From the NCBI GenBank assembly GCA_017857855.1, contig JAFMCI010000018.1, forward strand, positions 1-37,214: a DNA stretch of 37,214 nucleotides, read 5' to 3'. The notes under the pieces are model-generated. The model was not told where the DNA came from and did not search any database. It was given only the letters and a program-made list of their open reading frames with translations. How positions within the stretch are numbered: the first letter of the stretch is position 1; each line of letters begins with the position of its first letter. Shown piece by piece: positions 1-9,397 of this stretch. The stretch is from Bacteroidia bacterium (lineage in GTDB: Bacteria; Bacteroidota; Bacteroidia; NS11-12g; UBA9320). Made by a program: the position numbers and the translations under genes.

Positions 1-671
1 TTGACTTCTATCGTCACAGACCCGGAGATGTAAAAATTCGTCCTATACGCAGAAACCACGGCATGCTTTTTCAGAGTCATGATGTAGACGGTTTCTATGC
101 ACTTACCCTAAAGCATACCTATCCAAAAGGAATGAATATCGATAAGGTTATGCAAACTACTACTATTCTTGAGCCTAGTTACGGGGCAAATGAACAAGTA
201 ACCGGTATTCAATTATTAAAAACGGAAACTGTACCCTATGCCCGCGTGGTGTATCAAACAACACCCTATCACCTCAACACGGTATACGACAGCTTTGATT
301 TTGGGAATAACGTATTGGTAGACAGTGCGTTTGCTACGCCATTGTCATCCTCCATGCCGTCAAGCAGCAAGGATATTTCACTCACGGTAGATAAGCCAAG
401 CACACAGCAATTTAAGGTAAATGCTGCTGAAAAAGGCATGTTGGTTATTGGTCGTTTCTTCTCTCCTTTTTGGAAGGCTACAGTTAATGGTAAAGAAGTT
501 AGTGTAGAGCGAGTAAATGGCGCTTATCAAGGCGTAATATTGGATAAAGGAATTAGTTCTGTAACTATTGCCTATTTATCTCCAGCCGTAGAAAAATATA
601 AATTCGTTTCTATTATTACCCTAATCATTTGCCTTTTGGCATTTGGAGCCTTACGTTTTTATAGGGTGTAA
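1..671 (+). CDS. YfhO-like membrane protein, C-terminal part (5' end outside window)
   Basis: The reading frame is open from base 3 with no stop before the TAA at 669-671, so this is the 3' end of a longer gene. The visible part is about 220 residues. It contains a soluble region with the phrase PFWKATVNGKEV, which resembles the 'YPGWKAYVNGK' segment near the C-terminus of YfhO-type membrane proteins, followed by a single terminal membrane helix (about the last 25 residues) and a basic tail. In that family a long multi-helix N-terminal part precedes this region; members are linked to glycosylation or transport of lipid-linked sugars, mostly without proof. The next gene, lysS, starts 99 bases later. 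The identification rests on the C-terminal pattern only, so a different large membrane protein with a similar end domain is possible. Confidence 0.6.
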   Translation, partial: DFYRHRPGDVKIRPIRRNHGMLFQSHDVDGFYALTLKHTYPKGMNIDKVMQTTTILEPSYGANEQVTGIQLLKTETVPYARVVYQTTPYHLNTVYDSFDFGNNVLVDSAFATPLSSSMPSSSKDISLTVDKPSTQQFKVNAAEKGMLVIGRFFSPFWKATVNGKEVSVERVNGAYQGVILDKGISSVTIAYLSPAVEKYKFVSIITLIICLLAFGALRFYRV

Positions 672-770
672 TAACACCACGACAATTGAACTTCTTGTTC
701 CGTTGAAAAAAAACGGATTATATCACCTTGAATAACCAATATGGAGTAAAAAATTACGTTTTTTGCACCA

Positions 771-2480
771 ATGGAGCTAAACGACATACAGATACAACGT
801 AGGGAGTCACTTTCTAAACTTAGAGAACTAGGAATAAACCCTTATCCTGCTGATGTATATGCCAAAGATTTTTCGAGTACTGAAATAGCAGAACAGTTTG
901 ATAATGAACCAGCTAAATTTGAAAATATCTCATTTGCTGGTCGTATGATGCGTAGACGCATCATGGGTAAAGCAAGTTTTGCCGAATTACAAGACGAGCA
1001 AGGATCCATTCAAGCGTATTTCAATAGAGACGAACTTTGTCCTGGTGAGGACAAATCCATGTACCTAGAAGTATTCAAAAAACTCCTGGATTTAGGAGAT
1101 ATTATTGGGGTAAAAGGATATGTATTTCGCACGCAAACTGGTGAACTTTCTATACATGTAAAAGAACTTACGGTATTAAGTAAATCACTTAATCCACTGC
1201 CTATGCCCAAAGAGGTGGACGGTAAAATATATGACGCTTTTACAGATCCTGAGCAGCGATACAGAAAACGCTATGTGGATTTAATTGTAAATCCACAAGT
1301 ACGTGAAACTTTTATTAAACGTACCAAAGCGGTAGCAAGTATGCGAAATTTCCTTACCAACAAAGGGTATATGGAAGTAGAAACTCCAATCTTACAAGCT
1401 ATCCCAGGTGGTGCTGCAGCGCGTCCGTTTATCACCCATCACAATGCACTAGACATACCATTGTATTTGCGTATTGCCAATGAACTTTATCTAAAAAGAC
1501 TAATTGTAGGCGGTTTTGAAGGCGTGTATGAATTTGCCAAAGACTTTAGAAATGAAGGTATGGATCGCACTCATAATCCAGAATTTACACAAATGGAGCT
1601 TTATGTAGCCTACAAAGACTACATGTGGATGATGGATATGACAGAGCAAATGCTGCGACAAATAGCAGAAGATGTAAACGGAACTTCAGCCGTAGTTTTT
1701 GGGGAACACACCATTGATTTTGGTAAAGATTTTGACCGATTGACCATATTTGGCGCTATCGAAAAATATACGGGAATTGATGTTAGCCAAATGAGCGAAG
1801 ATGAACTTCGTAAAACGGCAATTGAATTGGGGGCAGATGTAGATGAGAATATGGGTTCTGGCAAGTTGATAGACGAAATATTTGGCGAAAAAGTAGAGCA
1901 TTTACTCATTCAACCAACGTTTATTATGGATTACCCCATTAGTATGTCGCCACTCACCAAAGTGCACAGAAATAATCCTGAACTCACCGAGCGTTTTGAA
2001 TTAATTGTAAACGGAAAAGAAATAGCAAACTGCTACAGTGAGCTTAATGATCCCATAGATCAACGCGAGCGTTTTGAGGAGCAAGTGAAACTAATGGCGC
2101 GTGGTGATGATGAGGCCATGTTTATAGATGAAGATTTCTTGACTGCACTAGAATATGGTATGCCGCCTACTGCTGGAATTGGAATAGGTATAGACCGATT
2201 GGTAATGCTTCTTACTAACAATGTAAGTATTCAAGAAGTACTTTTCTTCCCTCAAATGAGACCTGAGAAAAAAGCAGAAAGAGTAGTAGAGCTCACCGAA
2301 AATGAAAAAGCTATACAACATATTCTTATGCAAAACGAGGGATCACTAGAAATAGGAACGCTAAAAACCAAGTTAGACTTAAGCGGAAAACAATGGGACG
2401 TTGCACTAAAAGGGCTTGCTAAAAACGGTATTACGCAAGTAAGTAAAGTGAACGATATCGTCACAGTTAGCTTAGCCTGA
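771..2480 (+). CDS. lysS: Lysyl-tRNA synthetase (class II)
   Basis: This enzyme charges tRNA-Lys with lysine in the cytosol. The 569-residue product has an N-terminal OB-fold anticodon-binding domain (about residues 50-150) and a class II catalytic core. Motif 2 is visible as [15 protein letters not shown] near residue 259, and motif 3 as [13 protein letters not shown] near residue 467. A C-terminal extension of about 70 residues follows the usual end at FFPQMRPE; it looks like a small helical domain and makes the protein longer than the roughly 500-residue E. coli enzyme, as I recall for many Bacteroidota. The ATG at 771 is the first in frame and gives the expected N-terminus. No ribosome binding site is visible, as is normal for the phylum. 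The T-rich stretch just upstream ends in TTTTTTGCACC but does not match the -7 box properly. Confidence 0.97.
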   Translation: MELNDIQIQRRESLSKLRELGINPYPADVYAKDFSSTEIAEQFDNEPAKFENISFAGRMMRRRIMGKASFAELQDEQGSIQAYFNRDELCPGEDKSMYLEVFKKLLDLGDIIGVKGYVFRTQTGELSIHVKELTVLSKSLNPLPMPKEVDGKIYDAFTDPEQRYRKRYVDLIVNPQVRETFIKRTKAVASMRNFLTNKGYMEVETPILQAIPGGAAARPFITHHNALDIPLYLRIANELYLKRLIVGGFEGVYEFAKDFRNEGMDRTHNPEFTQMELYVAYKDYMWMMDMTEQMLRQIAEDVNGTSAVVFGEHTIDFGKDFDRLTIFGAIEKYTGIDVSQMSEDELRKTAIELGADVDENMGSGKLIDEIFGEKVEHLLIQPTFIMDYPISMSPLTKVHRNNPELTERFELIVNGKEIANCYSELNDPIDQRERFEEQVKLMARGDDEAMFIDEDFLTALEYGMPPTAGIGIGIDRLVMLLTNNVSIQEVLFFPQMRPEKKAERVVELTENEKAIQHILMQNEGSLEIGTLKTKLDLSGKQWDVALKGLAKNGITQVSKVNDIVTVSLA

Positions 2481-2528
2481 GTACTAAAGCAGAATCCCTT
2501 TTAGGATGAGTTGCTCGCCTAAAAAACC

Positions 2529-2536
2529 TAATTTTG
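2529..2536 (+). promoter_or_regulatory. -7 promoter box of the secreted repeat protein
   Basis: TAATTTTG is an exact match to the Bacteroidota -7 consensus TAnnTTTG. Only seven bases separate it from the ATG at 2544, so transcription would begin at or within a few bases of the start codon. A possible -33 TTG lies at 2511-2513 with a rather short 15-base spacer. Confidence 0.6.
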
Positions 2537-2543
2537 CCATCTC

Positions 2544-5426
2544 ATGTTTAGACTTCTATCGTTTGTACTATTTTTATTCAGTTTCTTTGCGGCAAACGCT
2601 GTATTAACGACTCCTACTCAACAGCAGCCTGCAGATAATACAACGGGGTTAGGCTCCAGCGTAAATATATATTTAACAGGAAGTAGCGGCACCGAAATCG
2701 TAATAGAATACGCTGAGACCGCTGGAATGTCTAACTCTTTGCGCTTAATTACTCCTAGAACTTCTTCCAGTGTGTTTGTATATATCTCCAAACTAAAATT
2801 AGGAACAAGTTATTTTTGGCGTGTAAAATCTCGCAGCTCAACTGACTCTTCCAATTGGTCTTCCATACGTAAGTTCACCACCGACGCCAATTTTCTTAGT
2901 TTATACCCTACTACAGATAAACTAAATCAAGTAGGCTCTGAGATGTATTTGTCTACTCACACTGTATTTGGCTATGACAGTATTCTTTTTCAAATAGATA
3001 CTTCCGCCTCGTTTAATTCTAGTGTGCTTCGCAATACGGTAAAGAACGATACGGGTAACATCTATTACGTTGAAACCGCCGAACAAAATTTTAGATACGG
3101 CATCACATATTACTGGCGAGCACGTGCGTTCAGTGACACACAAAGCACAAATTGGACCATTGTCAGACTCTTTAAATTTAAGGACTCCATAGAACTAAAA
3201 TATCCATCAATGGCGTATTTACAGCCTACGGCAATCACTTTTGAATGGACTAGTGGCAGTAATATTGAGCCTTTTCAGGTGCAACTAGATACTGTGTCTA
3301 GTTTTAATAATCCATTAATAGATACCATCGCATCAGATGGTACACGCAGGTTTTATCCTGACCCATTTACCATACCAGACCTGAATTATGAGACAACTTA
3401 CTTCTACAGAGTTCGTACTTTTAATACTGCCGATACATCCAAATGGAGCTACAGCTCTTTTAAAACCGATGGATTTAGTTTTAGCGATTTGGTAACCATA
3501 GATAACTGGCCTGACCCCACTACAACCCTAAAAGCTAGAAGAACAATTGTAGGGTCTGTAGCCAATGAAATTCAGTTAGATACTGCAAGTGATTTTAATT
3601 CAGCAGGACTAAAGGTGCTAAAATATACAGGCGCAGATACCACAGCTTATGATTTATTATTTGGGCAATTATATTATGTGAGAGCAAGACCTTATCATGC
3701 CAAAGATACCGGCAATTGGGGAAGAACCAGAACGGTAACCATAACAAAATATCCAAACAGCTATTACCCCTTTAATAACGCTACCAATGTAGTACTTACA
3801 GACAGCTTAGTACTGGCAGATATGGATGGTGTACAGGCCTATCAAATACAGGTAGCCGTAAATGGCGATTATACCAATCAATTGTTCCTAGACACTACTT
3901 TAACAGATATGGGACAAAGTAACTACCAAATAGTGAAAGGCTTGCTATATCGCTTTAATACTAGGTACCAATGGCGAATAAGAGCCTGGCACGCTAAAGA
4001 TACATCCGATTGGAGCATCAACCAAAAATTCAACACTATAATATCTCCTACCCTTCAATTGCCCTTTAACAGTGCTATTTTAGGTACTGATGCAAAAGTT
4101 AATTTGGAATGGCAAGCCATGAAAGGGACTACTGGCTATCACGTAATGCTCGATACAAGTGTTTCATTTACATCTCCTAAGTTAATTGATACGGTGCTTA
4201 CAGAAAATAGCCTGACACAAGAAGATCTGCTTTTTAGACCTTTGTACTATTGGAAAGTTAGACTATTCACTTCAACAGATACTTCTGCCTGGAGCGACAC
4301 TTGGAAATTTAAAGTCCTTTCTCCAAGATTAAACTATCCCTCCAATAATATTAAAAATCTAACCTTAACTAGCTTAGACTGGAACTCCATAAAAGGCACC
4401 AAAGGTTACATTCTTGAAGTAGACTCCCTGGCTGATTTTTCAAAACCCTTAGAATGTACCGATACTGTACAAAATTCATTTTTCCATTATTTTACGGTAC
4501 AGCCCGATTACATCGAGTTTAACAAAAAATATTACTGGAGAGTAAAGCTCTTTCACAGTAAAGACACTAGCGATTGGAGTATTGCATGGAATTTTACCAC
4601 TAAAGCACGACAGGCTCCAACACTCGTGTCACCTTCAGATTCGTCTCAAAATATCTCTGTATTCTCAACATTAAAATGGGCTGCATACAGTGGTGCTGCA
4701 AGTTATGCTATTGAATTAAGTGAAAACGCCAATTTTATCGGGGCTACGAAACTTACTTCCACTAATACCTCAATAGCTGTAGTTCTGAAAGCTAAAACCA
4801 AATATTACTGGCACGTAAGAGGTAGAAATTCTGCAGGTCAAGAATTTTACGACTATAGTGTAACATGGACATTCACTTCTAATGGCGGAATAACTGCGCC
4901 TATTTTAATAAGCCCAGCCAATGCAGCTATCAACCAACCTAAAACAGTTGTCTTAAGATGGAACAAAGATGATAATGCAACCAACTACCGTGTAGAGTTG
5001 AGCAATGATTCTAATTTCCTAGGTGTGTATGCCAATACAGTCGCAGTTGCTTCCACCACGTTCTCAGAAATTGTTGAAGGATTAACCTATTTTTGGAGGG
5101 TTCGAACTGTGGCAGGTAGTTATACCAGCCCATGGAGCGAAAAGCGTAAATTCACTACCCTTAAAACAAACACTATCTCTTCAATTGAGTCTAATAAATT
5201 TAGGTGTTATCCTAACCCTGCGAGCTCATCATTAACCATAGTGAGTAACTCGGGATCAATAGACCTACTAAGCATAACCAATAATCTAGGACAAGAAATT
5301 ACGTCTTTTTATCCTCGTGCAGCACATTATGTGATTGATGTATCTCAACTGACACCCGGAACCTATACGCTTCATGTACGCTGTGAGGGCGATTGGACCA
5401 GGCAACTGTTTGTGGTAAATCCGTAG
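2544..5426 (+). CDS. Secreted protein with nine fibronectin III-like repeats and type IX secretion sorting domain
   Basis: The 960-residue product starts with a signal peptide (hydrophobic residues 3-20, likely cut after ANA). Nine repeats follow, spaced about 95 residues apart, each ending in a YYWRV(K/R) strand followed 8-12 residues later by a DTSxWS or related motif; the WRV-like strands fall near residues 88, 188, 285, 375, 473, 566, 661, 753 and 848. This is the look of fibronectin type III folds. The last 80 or so residues begin with CYPNPASSSLTI and run to the C-terminus with NNLGQEI and GTYTLHV, which is the type A sorting domain recognised by the type IX (Por) system. The protein should cross the outer membrane and be released or attached to surface lipopolysaccharide. 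No enzymatic domain is visible, so an adhesive or structural role is likely but unproven. It is a single-gene unit with its own promoter. Confidence 0.88.
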   Translation: MFRLLSFVLFLFSFFAANAVLTTPTQQQPADNTTGLGSSVNIYLTGSSGTEIVIEYAETAGMSNSLRLITPRTSSSVFVYISKLKLGTSYFWRVKSRSSTDSSNWSSIRKFTTDANFLSLYPTTDKLNQVGSEMYLSTHTVFGYDSILFQIDTSASFNSSVLRNTVKNDTGNIYYVETAEQNFRYGITYYWRARAFSDTQSTNWTIVRLFKFKDSIELKYPSMAYLQPTAITFEWTSGSNIEPFQVQLDTVSSFNNPLIDTIASDGTRRFYPDPFTIPDLNYETTYFYRVRTFNTADTSKWSYSSFKTDGFSFSDLVTIDNWPDPTTTLKARRTIVGSVANEIQLDTASDFNSAGLKVLKYTGADTTAYDLLFGQLYYVRARPYHAKDTGNWGRTRTVTITKYPNSYYPFNNATNVVLTDSLVLADMDGVQAYQIQVAVNGDYTNQLFLDTTLTDMGQSNYQIVKGLLYRFNTRYQWRIRAWHAKDTSDWSINQKFNTIISPTLQLPFNSAILGTDAKVNLEWQAMKGTTGYHVMLDTSVSFTSPKLIDTVLTENSLTQEDLLFRPLYYWKVRLFTSTDTSAWSDTWKFKVLSPRLNYPSNNIKNLTLTSLDWNSIKGTKGYILEVDSLADFSKPLECTDTVQNSFFHYFTVQPDYIEFNKKYYWRVKLFHSKDTSDWSIAWNFTTKARQAPTLVSPSDSSQNISVFSTLKWAAYSGAASYAIELSENANFIGATKLTSTNTSIAVVLKAKTKYYWHVRGRNSAGQEFYDYSVTWTFTSNGGITAPILISPANAAINQPKTVVLRWNKDDNATNYRVELSNDSNFLGVYANTVAVASTTFSEIVEGLTYFWRVRTVAGSYTSPWSEKRKFTTLKTNTISSIESNKFRCYPNPASSSLTIVSNSGSIDLLSITNNLGQEITSFYPRAAHYVIDVSQLTPGTYTLHVRCEGDWTRQLFVVNP

Positions 5427-5430
5427 TTAG

Positions 5431-5449
5431 TGAGAGAATTATCTTCTCA
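5431..5449. terminator. Possible weak bidirectional hairpin between convergent genes
   Basis: A short stem, TGAGAG pairing with TTCTCA around a seven-base loop, sits exactly where the secreted-protein gene and the lipoprotein gene converge and overlaps the last codons of the latter. There is no good T-run on either side, so the assignment as a terminator is weak. Confidence 0.25.
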
Positions 5450-5924
5450 GAAATAAGGTGTCGTTTTTATACAAAGTCTTGCCATTGTGGTCAAAACTCA
5501 GCGCATCTATTTGTACGTTAGGATGGTCTTTATAACACGGGTCTTTCACCTTTTCCTGTGACTTCTTAACCACAATATGGGTTATGCTATCCAACATTTG
5601 AAAAGCGTTTTCACTTAACCTGAAACAGAAATAGAGATTACTTCCGTCTAAGTCGCTTGAGTAGTAACCGTCCATAGGGTTATCAGTAAGCCAATTTTCT
5701 TCTCTTACCGTCTTGTGAAAAAGATAATTATCTCGTAAACTACTGCTAAACGTATCGCCATTATTCACATTCAAAACTTGAATGCGGCCCACCTCTCTTG
5801 CATCATATTGCGAAAAATCTATTGGAATCATCAGCATTTCACCCTCGCGTAAATCTTTGTGGCACAACTTTCCACAACTACTGCATAGCACGATAAACGA
5901 GAGTATGCTCAAAAAATACTTCAT
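5439..5924 (-). CDS. Small lipoprotein of unknown function
   Basis: The 161-residue product has a lipoprotein signal peptide with the lipobox LCSSC near residues 13-17, so it should be lipid-anchored in the periplasm or at the outer membrane. The mature part is polar, with two further cysteines near the N-terminus and middle and no motif that I recognise. An exact promoter box lies only four bases upstream of the ATG, which implies its own, practically leaderless transcript although the gene follows kdtA on the same strand by 58 bases. It converges with the secreted repeat protein at its 3' end. No function is proposed. Confidence 0.75.
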   Translation of the reverse strand: MKYFLSILSFIVLCSSCGKLCHKDLREGEMLMIPIDFSQYDAREVGRIQVLNVNNGDTFSSSLRDNYLFHKTVREENWLTDNPMDGYYSSDLDGSNLYFCFRLSENAFQMLDSITHIVVKKSQEKVKDPCYKDHPNVQIDALSFDHNGKTLYKNDTLFLRR

Positions 5925-5928
5925 AACT

Positions 5929-5936
5929 CAAATGTA
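5929..5936 (-). promoter_or_regulatory. -7 promoter box of the lipoprotein gene
   Basis: On the minus strand this reads TACATTTG, an exact match to TAnnTTTG. It ends four bases before the ATG (first base 5924), so the predicted transcript start coincides with the start codon. No clear -33 TTG was found. Confidence 0.55.
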
Positions 5937-5982
5937 TACTAAAAATACATTTAAAATCTCTTGAAGCCAGAATTAACCATTC

Positions 5983-7194
5983 CTAAACTGGTTGTGACAT
6001 TAGGTTTACAATCCTGGCTGTGCTGCCTAGTTGGCTCGCGCAATAGTCCGTTGCCTTTTGCTTTAAGTGTGCACATTCCTGAGGACTAGCGAGCAAATGA
6101 CTCAGCTGCTTTACCCAGGTTTCGTCGGAGTTAATAACCATAGCAAATCCCTGGTCTACAAACTCTTGTGCCTCTGGAAATTTAGAAATTTTGGGACCAA
6201 AAGAAAGATAACAACCCCAAACAGCAGGTTCTAAAATGTTGTGTAATGCACCCGAAAATCCCCCACCAATAAGCGCAAAATCAGCATATTGATACATAGA
6301 AGAGAGCATACCCATAGTATCTAAAATCAGGACTTGATCTGATGCGTTAAAAACACCCTCTGTATATTTCTTGGGAGAAAATTCATGCAATTTATGGGCA
6401 ATTTCATTTGCTCTTTTAAGATCATGCGGCGCTATAACAATGGCTAGATTATCAAGTTTGCGTTCCAGTAATTGTGCGGTCAATAGTTCTTCTGCTTCCC
6501 AAGAAGAGCCCACCATAAGCAGTTTTCTATTTCCTTTAAATTGCTCAATATCTTCATATCGAGTCGCGGTTTGAGCGATAGCATCTACTCTGTCAAATCG
6601 TGTATCTCCTAGATATGCTGCAGCCACTCCGTTATCCGTAAGTAAAATTGCACTTTTAGTATCCGAAGTAAAAATTCCCTTAAATCGCTTAAGCAATTGT
6701 AAATACGGCTTTCCATGCCATGCAAATACAAAATGGTTTGGCCTAAATCGACCATTCACCAAATAAAAATCCACGCCTCTTTTTTGTCCTTCATTAATGA
6801 AGTGAAACCAAAAATCGTAACGTATAAAAATTGCTTTTTGCGGCGCATAATCGTGATAAAACTGAGATACATTAGCGGCAGTATCAAGCGGTAAATACAT
6901 CAACCGAGAAGCATATTTACCTTTTAACGCTTGAGTGTAGCCACTTGGACTGAAAATAGTGATCAGTATATCTTCTAGATTTCCGTTGGGTGCAAGCTTA
7001 TCCAGAAGTGGCAATGCCATTTCATATTCTCCCAATGAAGCCGCATGTATCCAAAACTTCACAGGTCCTTTTAAAGGCTGATTTGCGTGTTTTCGTTGGT
7101 GTAAAAAATCCTTTAGTTTTGGAGAAATAAGTGCTGCTACTGGCAATACATATTGCGCAACATACGTAGTAACGGTATATCCTATTCTAAACAA
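5983..7194 (-). CDS. kdtA: 3-deoxy-D-manno-octulosonic acid (Kdo) transferase
   Basis: This inner-membrane glycosyltransferase adds Kdo from CMP-Kdo to the lipid A precursor during LPS core synthesis. The 403-residue length is typical. The N-terminus has the membrane-associated helix, followed by HAASLGEYEMALPLL, the conserved segment bearing the catalytic base Glu. The C-terminal half shows the GGGFSGALHNILEPA region that binds the nucleotide sugar. In the segment that normally reads K-Y-E-F-W the protein has RYDFW, an Asp for Glu change. The only reasonable start is a TTG at 7192-7194, as a stop codon lies a few codons upstream; the N-terminus it gives fits the family. It follows the beta-barrel gene by four bases, so the two are probably one transcript. 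Confidence 0.9.
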   Translation of the reverse strand: MFRIGYTVTTYVAQYVLPVAALISPKLKDFLHQRKHANQPLKGPVKFWIHAASLGEYEMALPLLDKLAPNGNLEDILITIFSPSGYTQALKGKYASRLMYLPLDTAANVSQFYHDYAPQKAIFIRYDFWFHFINEGQKRGVDFYLVNGRFRPNHFVFAWHGKPYLQLLKRFKGIFTSDTKSAILLTDNGVAAAYLGDTRFDRVDAIAQTATRYEDIEQFKGNRKLLMVGSSWEAEELLTAQLLERKLDNLAIVIAPHDLKRANEIAHKLHEFSPKKYTEGVFNASDQVLILDTMGMLSSMYQYADFALIGGGFSGALHNILEPAVWGCYLSFGPKISKFPEAQEFVDQGFAMVINSDETWVKQLSHLLASPQECAHLKQKATDYCASQLGSTARIVNLMSQPV

Positions 7195-7198
7195 TACT

Positions 7199-7948
7199 TT
7201 AGTCTATAAAAAACTCTTCATCACTTGCACTCTTGGTATAAATAGGCACAATTATGCCTGCTTTAAAAGCTATAGTCGTATCAAATCGTTTGTCTAAACC
7301 TGACTTATTAGCATTGAAATCCCATGTTCTTCTGCCTTGGGTAAATCCTTGATTAAACTCAATACCTGCTCTAAAATGATATTTATTTCTAGATACCAAG
7401 TATTGATACCCAATAAACTGCTTTGTAGACAGTCCATAGGTTAGTTGATCATACCCTGCTTCATAAATTCCATTGAGCTGCGGGATGGTAACTTGAGATG
7501 ATATAATATCAATTTTGTGCTGCATTACTCCCGCTCCTGCCAAAAAAAGTATACCTGAAAAAGGCTCATCACTAGGAACATTGAGCAAATATCCCAAATT
7601 TACGGTCCCATAGTTTCCCTTGATGTTTAAACCAATTGCCGAAAAATCTCCGTTTTTATCAATGATTTGACCTTGCGGATTATCGATACCGCTAAATAAC
7701 CCGATTTGCTTGATACTATTTCCAAAAAACCAATCGTAATCTACGCCAAACATGAAGTTGTTTTTCAACTTATACTCTGTAGACATGCCAATGGATGCAA
7801 AATTTTTAAAACGTACCGCTAAATCATTTCCGGGTCTGTGAAAAGCCACGTGCGGAGTAAATAGAAAACCTTTTTTGGTCTTCATCTCTGATTGTGCCGA
7901 TGCCCCCCAGAATAAAAAAAGGCAAAATACCGCTGCTAATTTTGACAT
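7199..7948 (-). CDS. Outer-membrane beta-barrel protein
   Basis: The 249-residue product has a clear signal peptide (cleavage after SAQ, about residue 19) and alternating hydrophobic and polar strands with glycines, typical of a small outer-membrane barrel. A conserved-looking phrase RTWDFNANKSGLDKRFD sits before the last strands. The ATG at 7946-7948 was chosen: extension to the in-frame TTG at 7955-7957 would place the start inside the promoter box. The gene is first in a pair with kdtA (four-base gap), which suggests an envelope role. I cannot assign a named family. Confidence 0.7.
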   Translation of the reverse strand: MSKLAAVFCLFLFWGASAQSEMKTKKGFLFTPHVAFHRPGNDLAVRFKNFASIGMSTEYKLKNNFMFGVDYDWFFGNSIKQIGLFSGIDNPQGQIIDKNGDFSAIGLNIKGNYGTVNLGYLLNVPSDEPFSGILFLAGAGVMQHKIDIISSQVTIPQLNGIYEAGYDQLTYGLSTKQFIGYQYLVSRNKYHFRAGIEFNQGFTQGRRTWDFNANKSGLDKRFDTTIAFKAGIIVPIYTKSASDEEFFID

Positions 7949-7954
7949 ACACCG

Positions 7955-7962
7955 CAAAGTAA
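7955..7962 (-). promoter_or_regulatory. Probable -7 box of the barrel gene and kdtA
   Basis: On the minus strand the sequence is TTACTTTG, seven of eight positions of TAnnTTTG. It ends six bases before the ATG at 7948, again predicting a very short leader. Confidence 0.35.
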
Positions 7963-8049
7963 GAAGAATAATGCATAATTCTAAACGCCATTTTAGGTTA
8001 TCACCACATTGCTTTACTAATCTGCAAGTGTTGGTTTTAAATCATTGAA

Positions 8050-8057
8050 TATCTTTG
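8050..8057 (+). promoter_or_regulatory. -7 promoter box of the sugar-nucleotide operon
   Basis: TATCTTTG is an exact TAnnTTTG match. A TTG at 8031-8033 lies 16 bases upstream and could serve as the -33 element. The leader to the ATG at 8080 would be about 15-20 bases. Confidence 0.6.
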
Positions 8058-8079
8058 CCTACTTTAAATCAAACATTAC

Positions 8080-9396
8080 ATGAAGATTGCTGTAGTAGGA
8101 ACAGGGTACGTGGGACTCGTAACAGGAACATGTCTTGCCGAGGTGGGAACAGATGTGACCTGTATAGATATTGATATTCATAAAATCGAAAATCTAAAAA
8201 ATGGCATTATGCCCATTTACGAGCCCGGTTTAGAAGCCATGGTTACACGTAACTTTAACAAGGGAAAACTTCACTTTAGCACCCAAATATCCGAAAGTAT
8301 ACAAGGAGCAGACGTTGCCTTTATTGCCGTAGGAACGCCCCCGGGAGAAGACGGCAGTGCAGATTTACAATATGTACTAAAGGTAGCTTCACAAATAGGA
8401 GCAAACATAAATAGCTATGTAGTGGTGGTAACCAAAAGTACTGTTCCTGTGGGCACTGCAGAAAAAGTACGAAGTGCTGTACAAGCAGAATTAGATAAAC
8501 GTGGCGTAAGCATAGATTTTGACATTGCAAGTAATCCTGAATTTCTGAAAGAGGGTGCTGCGATCGATGATTTTATGAAACCAGATAGAATTGTAGTTGG
8601 GGTAGATGCTGACAAAGCACAAGAAACCATGGGCAAATTGTATAAACCATTTATTATGAACGGACATCCCCTTATATTTATGGATATACCCAGTGCAGAA
8701 ATGACCAAGTATGCTGCTAATTCGATGTTGGCTACACGTATCAGTTTTATGAACGACATCGCAAACCTTTGCGAAATTATGGGCGCAGATGTAAATGCCG
8801 TTAGAAGAGGCATAGGAAGCGATCCACGTATTGGTAGCCGATTTATATACGCAGGTATTGGATACGGCGGAAGTTGTTTCCCTAAAGATGTAAAAGCATT
8901 GATCAAAACAGGTGCTCAAAACAACTATAGAATGCGCATTTTGGAAGCCGTAGAGGAAGTAAACGAGGCTCAAAAATCTGTGTTATTCAATAAAATAACC
9001 AAATCATTGGGTAACGATTTAAGTGGCAAAACATTTGCCATGTGGGGACTCTCATTTAAGCCCAATACCGATGATATGCGAGAAGCACCGTCACTTGTTT
9101 TAATTGAAAAAATAAAGGCTGCCGGTGGTCACATTGTTGCGTATGATCCTGTGGCAATGCCAGAAACCAAACACCTCATAGGAGAGGCTATACACTACGT
9201 AGATGAGCCCTATCTTGCGCTTGAAAATGCGGATGCACTTCTGCTCGTTACAGAATGGTCAGAATTTAAACTTCCTGACTTTGACGAAGTGTCTAAGCGA
9301 CTCAAAAATAAACTCATATTTGACGGCAGAAACATATACGACAAAGCAGAAATGGCAGAATTGGGATATGAATATTATTGCATAGGATCTAACTAA
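8080..9396 (+). CDS. ugd: UDP-glucose 6-dehydrogenase
   Basis: The enzyme oxidises UDP-glucose to UDP-glucuronate with two NAD+. The 438-residue product has the N-terminal Rossmann motif [11 protein letters not shown] (residues 5-15), the [11 protein letters not shown] segment, and the catalytic cysteine in [12 protein letters not shown] near residue 266. The C-terminal UDP-binding domain ends with [10 protein letters not shown]. It is the first gene of a three-gene operon: the UDP-xylose synthase starts one base after its stop and consumes its product. A UDP-N-acetyl-hexosamine dehydrogenase of the same superfamily would look similar, but coupling with the decarboxylase argues for UDP-glucose. 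Confidence 0.92.
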   Translation: MKIAVVGTGYVGLVTGTCLAEVGTDVTCIDIDIHKIENLKNGIMPIYEPGLEAMVTRNFNKGKLHFSTQISESIQGADVAFIAVGTPPGEDGSADLQYVLKVASQIGANINSYVVVVTKSTVPVGTAEKVRSAVQAELDKRGVSIDFDIASNPEFLKEGAAIDDFMKPDRIVVGVDADKAQETMGKLYKPFIMNGHPLIFMDIPSAEMTKYAANSMLATRISFMNDIANLCEIMGADVNAVRRGIGSDPRIGSRFIYAGIGYGGSCFPKDVKALIKTGAQNNYRMRILEAVEEVNEAQKSVLFNKITKSLGNDLSGKTFAMWGLSFKPNTDDMREAPSLVLIEKIKAAGGHIVAYDPVAMPETKHLIGEAIHYVDEPYLALENADALLLVTEWSEFKLPDFDEVSKRLKNKLIFDGRNIYDKAEMAELGYEYYCIGSN

Positions 9397-9397
9397 A

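Noticed and set aside
699-717. Hairpin TCCGTT/AACGGA after the YfhO-like gene
   Set aside because: Six pairs around an A-rich loop with no T-run on the plus strand; not enough to call a terminator.
751-765. TACGTTTTTTG upstream of lysS as a -7 box
   Set aside because: The spacing between TA and TTTG is wrong by three bases; the lysS promoter is left unassigned.
2495-2512. ATCC/GGAT stem after lysS
   Set aside because: Only four pairs and no T-run.
8415-8973. Long open frames on the minus strand inside ugd
   Set aside because: They lie fully within a clear UDP-glucose dehydrogenase gene, show no family features, and follow from its codon pattern.
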